From positions 310,001 through 374,000 of the forward strand of contig CAWJPA010000007.1 of assembly GCA_963844655.1 (NCBI GenBank): 64,000 bases of DNA, in the 5' to 3' direction. Origin of the DNA: JASHPR01 sp963844655. GTDB taxonomy: Bacteria; Actinomycetota; Actinomycetes; Streptosporangiales; Streptosporangiaceae. This document shows positions 60,969 to 64,000 of the stretch, in pieces. The position numbers and the translations under genes were made by a program. Position 1 is the stretch's first letter. Each line of letters starts with the position of its first letter. The notes under the pieces are model-generated. The model searched no databases, had not been told where the DNA came from, and saw only the letters and a program-made list of their open reading frames with translations.

Positions 60969-61612
60969 AGCTGCAGCTCCGCCCGCTCGCGGGCCGCGAG
61001 CAGCATCTGGAGGTGGTGCTTCACCTCCGGCCACTCCGGTGCCGTGACCGAGTAGCGGGCCGAGTCCCTGGGCCCGTCATCGGTGGCCAGCCGGTGAGCC
61101 CGCAGGATGCCCTCGAACTGCGCCCCGATCCGCTCCAGCGCCGCGCGTGACCGCGCGTTGCGGGAATCGGTGTGGAAGCACACGCTCTGCGCCTCCCACA
61201 CCTCGAAGGCGTGAGTGAGCATCAGCAGCTTCATCTCGGTGTTCGCGGCGGTGCCGATCGCCGGCTGGGCGAGCCAGGTAAAGCCGATCTCGCACACGTC
61301 CGGGCCGTCGTGGCCGTGGCGCGGATGGCCCGCGGGCCATGACCACGAGCCCAGGTCAAAGAACCGGGTGGAGCCGATGACCGTGTCGTCGCTGACCCGG
61401 AGCACCGCGAACGGGGCCGCCACGCCCGCCTCGCGCAGGGCCAGCGCGGTCTCGACGTAGGCCCCGGCCGCCGCCTCCCCGTGCGGGATCGGGCTCCACC
61501 GGTATGGCGAGCGGTCGATGGCGGCCGCGTCGGCCAGACCCGGGGCGTGCCAGCGCTGCAGCGGCTCGAGCCGGACGTGCTGGCCTTCGAGCAGGGGGAG
61601 CAGCGTGATCAT
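60965..61612 (-). CDS. GNAT acetyltransferase, RimJ-like
   Basis: 215 residues from ATG 61612; AGGCAGGG lies upstream. N-terminal LEGQHVRLEPLQRWHAPGL and the acetyl-CoA region IGTAANTEMKLLMLTHAFE mark the Acetyltransf_3 type; RSRAALERIGAQFEGILR is the conserved end. Acetylates an amine, perhaps an N-terminus or antibiotic. First gene of a two-gene operon with the PPOX gene, divergent from MocR. Confidence 0.88.
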   Translation of the reverse strand: MITLLPLLEGQHVRLEPLQRWHAPGLADAAAIDRSPYRWSPIPHGEAAAGAYVETALALREAGVAAPFAVLRVSDDTVIGSTRFFDLGSWSWPAGHPRHGHDGPDVCEIGFTWLAQPAIGTAANTEMKLLMLTHAFEVWEAQSVCFHTDSRNARSRAALERIGAQFEGILRAHRLATDDGPRDSARYSVTAPEWPEVKHHLQMLLAARERAELQL

Positions 61613-61652
61613 GACGCCCTGCCTTTCTGGGATACCGCCGGGTGCTTGCCAC

Positions 61653-61678
61653 GAGATTATGTAACAGTACATAATCTC
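61653..61678. promoter_or_regulatory. MocR operator overlapping the -10 region
   Basis: GAGATTATGTA (61653-61663) is perfectly inverted at 61668-61678 around ACAG. TTGCCA (61646-61651) and CATAAT (61670-61675) form a promoter with 18-base spacing reading toward the regulator; the palindrome covers its -10. The AT-richness stands out in this GC-rich window. Confidence 0.75.
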
Positions 61679-61681
61679 TTT

Positions 61682-62989
61682 ATGCTGACACAATACAAGC
61701 CGCAGGGGCGCAACGCCAGCGAGATATCCCGCGACGTGGAGTCGGCCCTGCGCGACGGCAGGCTCGCGCCCGGGGCGGCGCTGCCCCCGGTGCGAGGGCT
61801 GGCCGCCGAGCTTGGGCTGAGCCCGGTCACCGTGGCCGCCGCCTACCGGGAGCTGCGCGAGAAGGGGATCGCCCGGGGCAACGGGCGGGCCGGCACCCAC
61901 ATCACCGGGGCGCCGCCGATCGGCCCGAGGCTCGCGCTCACGGTGCCCGACGGGGTGCGCAACCTGCTCGTCGGCAGCCCCGATCCGGAGCTGCTGCCCG
62001 CGCTGCCTGCGGTGACGCCCCGGTCCCGGCTGTACGGCGACCCTCCGGTCACCCCGCGCCTGGGCCGCCTGGCCGCGGAGCAGTTCCGCGCCGACGGCAT
62101 CGACCCGGCGCACCTGGCGGTGGTCGGCGGGGCGCTGGACGGCGTGGAGCGGGTGTTCGGGGCGTGGCTGCGGCCGGGCGACCGGGTCGGCGTGGAAGAT
62201 CCCGGCTACCCGCCCGTGCTCGACCTGCTGGCGGCGATGGGCCTGACCGCCGTCGGCATGCCCATCGACGACTTCGGTGCGCGGCCCGCCGCGCTGCAGG
62301 ACGCGCTGGCCCGCGGCTGCCAGGCGGTGCTGTTCACGCCCCGGGCGCAGGCCCCGACCGGCGCGGCCTGGGACCAGGCCCGGGCCGCGGAGCTGCGTGA
62401 GGTGCTGGCCGGCCGGCCCGAGGTCGGTGTGATCGAGGACGACCACGCGGGCCCGGTGGCGGGCGCCACGGCGCACACCATCGCGGGTGGTGGCCGGCAG
62501 CGGTGGGCGACCATCCGTTCCGTATCAAAGTCACTGGGGCCGGACCTGCGGCTGGCCACCCTGGCCGGCGATGCGGTCACGGTTTCCCGGGTCGAGGGCC
62601 GCCAGGCGCTCGGCACGGGATGGGTGAGCCACGTGCTGCAGGAGATCGTGGCCGAGCTGTGGGCCGGCCTGCCGGCGGGCAAGCTGTTCGCGCGCGCCGC
62701 CGCCCGGTACACCGAGCGCCGCGGCTACCTGATCGACGCGCTCGCCGCGCACGGCGTCGCGGCCACCGGGCGGTCCGGGCTCGCGGTCTGGGTGCCGGTG
62801 GCCGACGAGCTCGCGGCCACGACCGCGCTGCTGCAGCGGGGCTGGGCGGTGGCACCCGGCGAGCGCTTCCGGATCTCATCGCCGCCCGGCATCAGAATTG
62901 GAACTGGAACGCTAACCTCGCGGGAGGCATCGACCCTGGCCGCCGACATTGCCGGTGTCCTGGCCCGTCGCCCGAGGCGTAGCGATTGA
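61682..62989 (+). CDS. MocR/GntR-family PLP-binding regulator
   Basis: 435 residues from ATG 61682, seven bases after the -10 box and without any ribosome site, so the mRNA is probably leaderless. The winged helix (residues 10-75: LPPVRGLAAELGLSPVTVAAAYR in part) is joined to an aminotransferase-I-like domain with the PLP lysine in SVSKSLGPDLRL and VEDPGYPPVLD. Such regulators sense PLP or an amino compound. Divergent from the GNAT-PPOX operon, with a shared operator. Confidence 0.9.
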   Translation: MLTQYKPQGRNASEISRDVESALRDGRLAPGAALPPVRGLAAELGLSPVTVAAAYRELREKGIARGNGRAGTHITGAPPIGPRLALTVPDGVRNLLVGSPDPELLPALPAVTPRSRLYGDPPVTPRLGRLAAEQFRADGIDPAHLAVVGGALDGVERVFGAWLRPGDRVGVEDPGYPPVLDLLAAMGLTAVGMPIDDFGARPAALQDALARGCQAVLFTPRAQAPTGAAWDQARAAELREVLAGRPEVGVIEDDHAGPVAGATAHTIAGGGRQRWATIRSVSKSLGPDLRLATLAGDAVTVSRVEGRQALGTGWVSHVLQEIVAELWAGLPAGKLFARAAARYTERRGYLIDALAAHGVAATGRSGLAVWVPVADELAATTALLQRGWAVAPGERFRISSPPGIRIGTGTLTSREASTLAADIAGVLARRPRRSD

Positions 62990-62992
62990 AAA

Positions 62993-63030
62993 CGGCCGCC
63001 GCCCCCTGATGGGGACGGCGGCCGGTTTCT
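62993..63030. terminator. bidirectional terminator between mocR and lon
   Basis: CGGCCGCCGCCCC (62993-63005) pairs with GGGG-A-CGGCGGCCG (63011-63024), with one bulged A; GTTTCT follows on the plus strand and TTTTCA on the minus strand. Confidence 0.75.
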
Positions 63031-63047
63031 CGTAGGGGCCGGGCCGG

Positions 63048-64000
63048 TCAGGCCGCGACCGCGGTGTGCGTGGTAGCGGGCTCAAGCGCCAGCTCCAGCA
63101 CCTCGCGCACGTCGCTGACCGGGTGGACCTCCAGCTGCTCCCGCACGCCCTCGGGGACGTCCTCGAGGTCGGGCTCGTTGCGCTTGGGGATCAGCACCGT
63201 AGTGATCCCGGCTCGGTGCGCGGCGAGCAGCTTCTGCTTCACCCCGCCGATCGGGAGCACCCGGCCGGTCAGCGAGACCTCGCCGGTCATCGCCACATCG
63301 CTGCGGACCAGCCGGCCGGACAGCAGCGACGCCAGCGCCGTGGTCATGGTCACCCCGGCACTCGGGCCGTCCTTGGGCACCGCGCCCGCGGGCACGTGCA
63401 CGTGGACGCCGCGCTCCTTCAGGTCGCCGACAGGAAGCTCCAGCTCGGCGCCGTGCGAGCGCAGGTAGGACAGGGCGATCTGAGCCGACTCCTTCATCAC
63501 GTCGCCCAGCTGGCCGGTCAGCGTGACTCCGGTGCTGCCGGTCTCCGGATCGGCCAGCGACGCCTCGATGAACAGCACGTCGCCGCCAGCTCCGGTGACC
63601 GCGAGCCCGGTGGCCACACCCGGCACCGCGGTCCGCTCGGCCGACTCCGGCGTGTGCCGCGGGTGGCCGAGGTAACCGTGGAGGTCGTCCGGGCCGACCG
63701 TGACCGGGAGCTCGGCCTCGCCCGAGGCGAGCCTCGCGGCGATCTTCCGCAGCACCCGGCCGATGGACCGCTCCAGCGCGCGCACGCCGGCCTCGCGGGT
63801 GTACTCGGCGGCCAGGCTGTGCAGGGCCTCGTCGGTCAGCGTCACGTCGGCCGGGTCAAGACCGGCCCGCTCCAGCTGCCTGGGCAGCAGGTGCCCGCGG
63901 GCGATCGTCACCTTCTCGGCCTCGGTGTAGCCGTCCAGTGAGATCGGCTCCATCCGGTCCATAAGCGGCTCAGGGATCGCCTCGGCCACGTTGGCCGTCG
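63048..64000 (-). CDS. lon: ATP-dependent Lon protease, C-terminal part (gene runs out of the window)
   Basis: About 316 codons from the window edge to the stop. It begins in the AAA+ module with EAIPEPLMDRMEPISLDGYT, continues through the small helical domain (YTREAGVRALERSIGRVLRK), and includes the full protease domain. The catalytic Ser is in KDGPSAGVTM (codon near 63360) and the Lys in GGVKQKLLAAHRAG. Lon degrades misfolded and regulatory proteins. The N-terminal substrate-binding domain and Walker motifs lie beyond 64000. Confidence 0.95.
   Translation of the reverse strand, partial: TANVAEAIPEPLMDRMEPISLDGYTEAEKVTIARGHLLPRQLERAGLDPADVTLTDEALHSLAAEYTREAGVRALERSIGRVLRKIAARLASGEAELPVTVGPDDLHGYLGHPRHTPESAERTAVPGVATGLAVTGAGGDVLFIEASLADPETGSTGVTLTGQLGDVMKESAQIALSYLRSHGAELELPVGDLKERGVHVHVPAGAVPKDGPSAGVTMTTALASLLSGRLVRSDVAMTGEVSLTGRVLPIGGVKQKLLAAHRAGITTVLIPKRNEPDLEDVPEGVREQLEVHPVSDVREVLELALEPATTHTAVAA

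Overview
The window is 64 kb of very GC-rich DNA with tightly packed, often translationally coupled genes (ATGA, TGATG and GTGA overlaps) and many GTG starts. Gene content (MmyB-type and TetR regulators, an ECF41 sigma factor, DyP/encapsulin, DrrAB-type exporters, sugar ABC operons without their own ATPase) points to a soil-type actinobacterium, possibly Streptosporangiales-like. The genus cannot be read from the sequence. It looks like ordinary chromosome. I saw no tRNA, rRNA, CRISPR array, prophage or insertion sequence; a DUF222/HNH gene of the 13E12-repeat type is the only mobile-like item.

Layout. 1-6373: a Dpp/Opp-type peptide ABC importer (binding protein, two permeases, two ATPases) coupled to an M20 peptidase and a 68-residue AhpD-like CxxC protein. 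6413-11407: a GH65 phosphorylase and a beta-phosphoglucomutase-like HAD enzyme, coupled to a DrrA/DrrB-type ABC exporter. 11445-19258: a cytoplasmic BisC-type molybdoenzyme, an APH-like kinase, two membrane proteins, and a divergent MmyB-like regulator/SDR pair. 19266-22417: an operon for a DyP peroxidase with encapsulin-targeting tail, the encapsulin shell, and an uncharacterised membrane protein. 22468-28735: an aminotransferase, a frameshifted Tat-exported purple-acid-phosphatase-like enzyme, a membrane protein with a secreted repeat, an ArsR-ArsC fusion and a chromate transporter. 28776-33949: NAD kinase, an AMIN-like lipoprotein, a 2OG-Fe(II) oxygenase, a STAS protein, uracil-DNA glycosylase and a HAD phosphatase.

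33981-40376: a glycoside-use locus with a LacI repressor, its operator, a GH31 glycosidase preceded by an 8-codon mini-ORF, two sugar permeases and a binding lipoprotein. 40510-48199: a CoA-thioester degradation module (TetR, paired acyl-CoA dehydrogenases, MaoC hydratase, a thiolase-fold protein lacking the catalytic cysteines, and a DUF35 protein) resembling the logic of steroid side-chain removal. 48199-51380: a TetR/hydrolase pair with two operators, then an ECF41 sigma factor with its epimerase partner behind an ECF41-like promoter. 51516-54248: two frameshifted genes. 54359-57717: an alpha/beta hydrolase and a AAA+ ATPase/TPR-membrane protein operon. 57869-63040: a DHA2 drug exporter with divergent TetR and twin operators, and a MocR regulator divergent from GNAT and PPOX genes. 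The window ends inside a lon protease gene.

The most noteworthy items are the ECF41 promoter, the three-gene encapsulin operon, the AAA+/TPR pair, the aldolase-like degradation module, the MocR palindrome with a probable leaderless start, and two nested intergenic palindromes of like design. Three genes carry single-base frameshifts, which may be sequencing errors or real decay.
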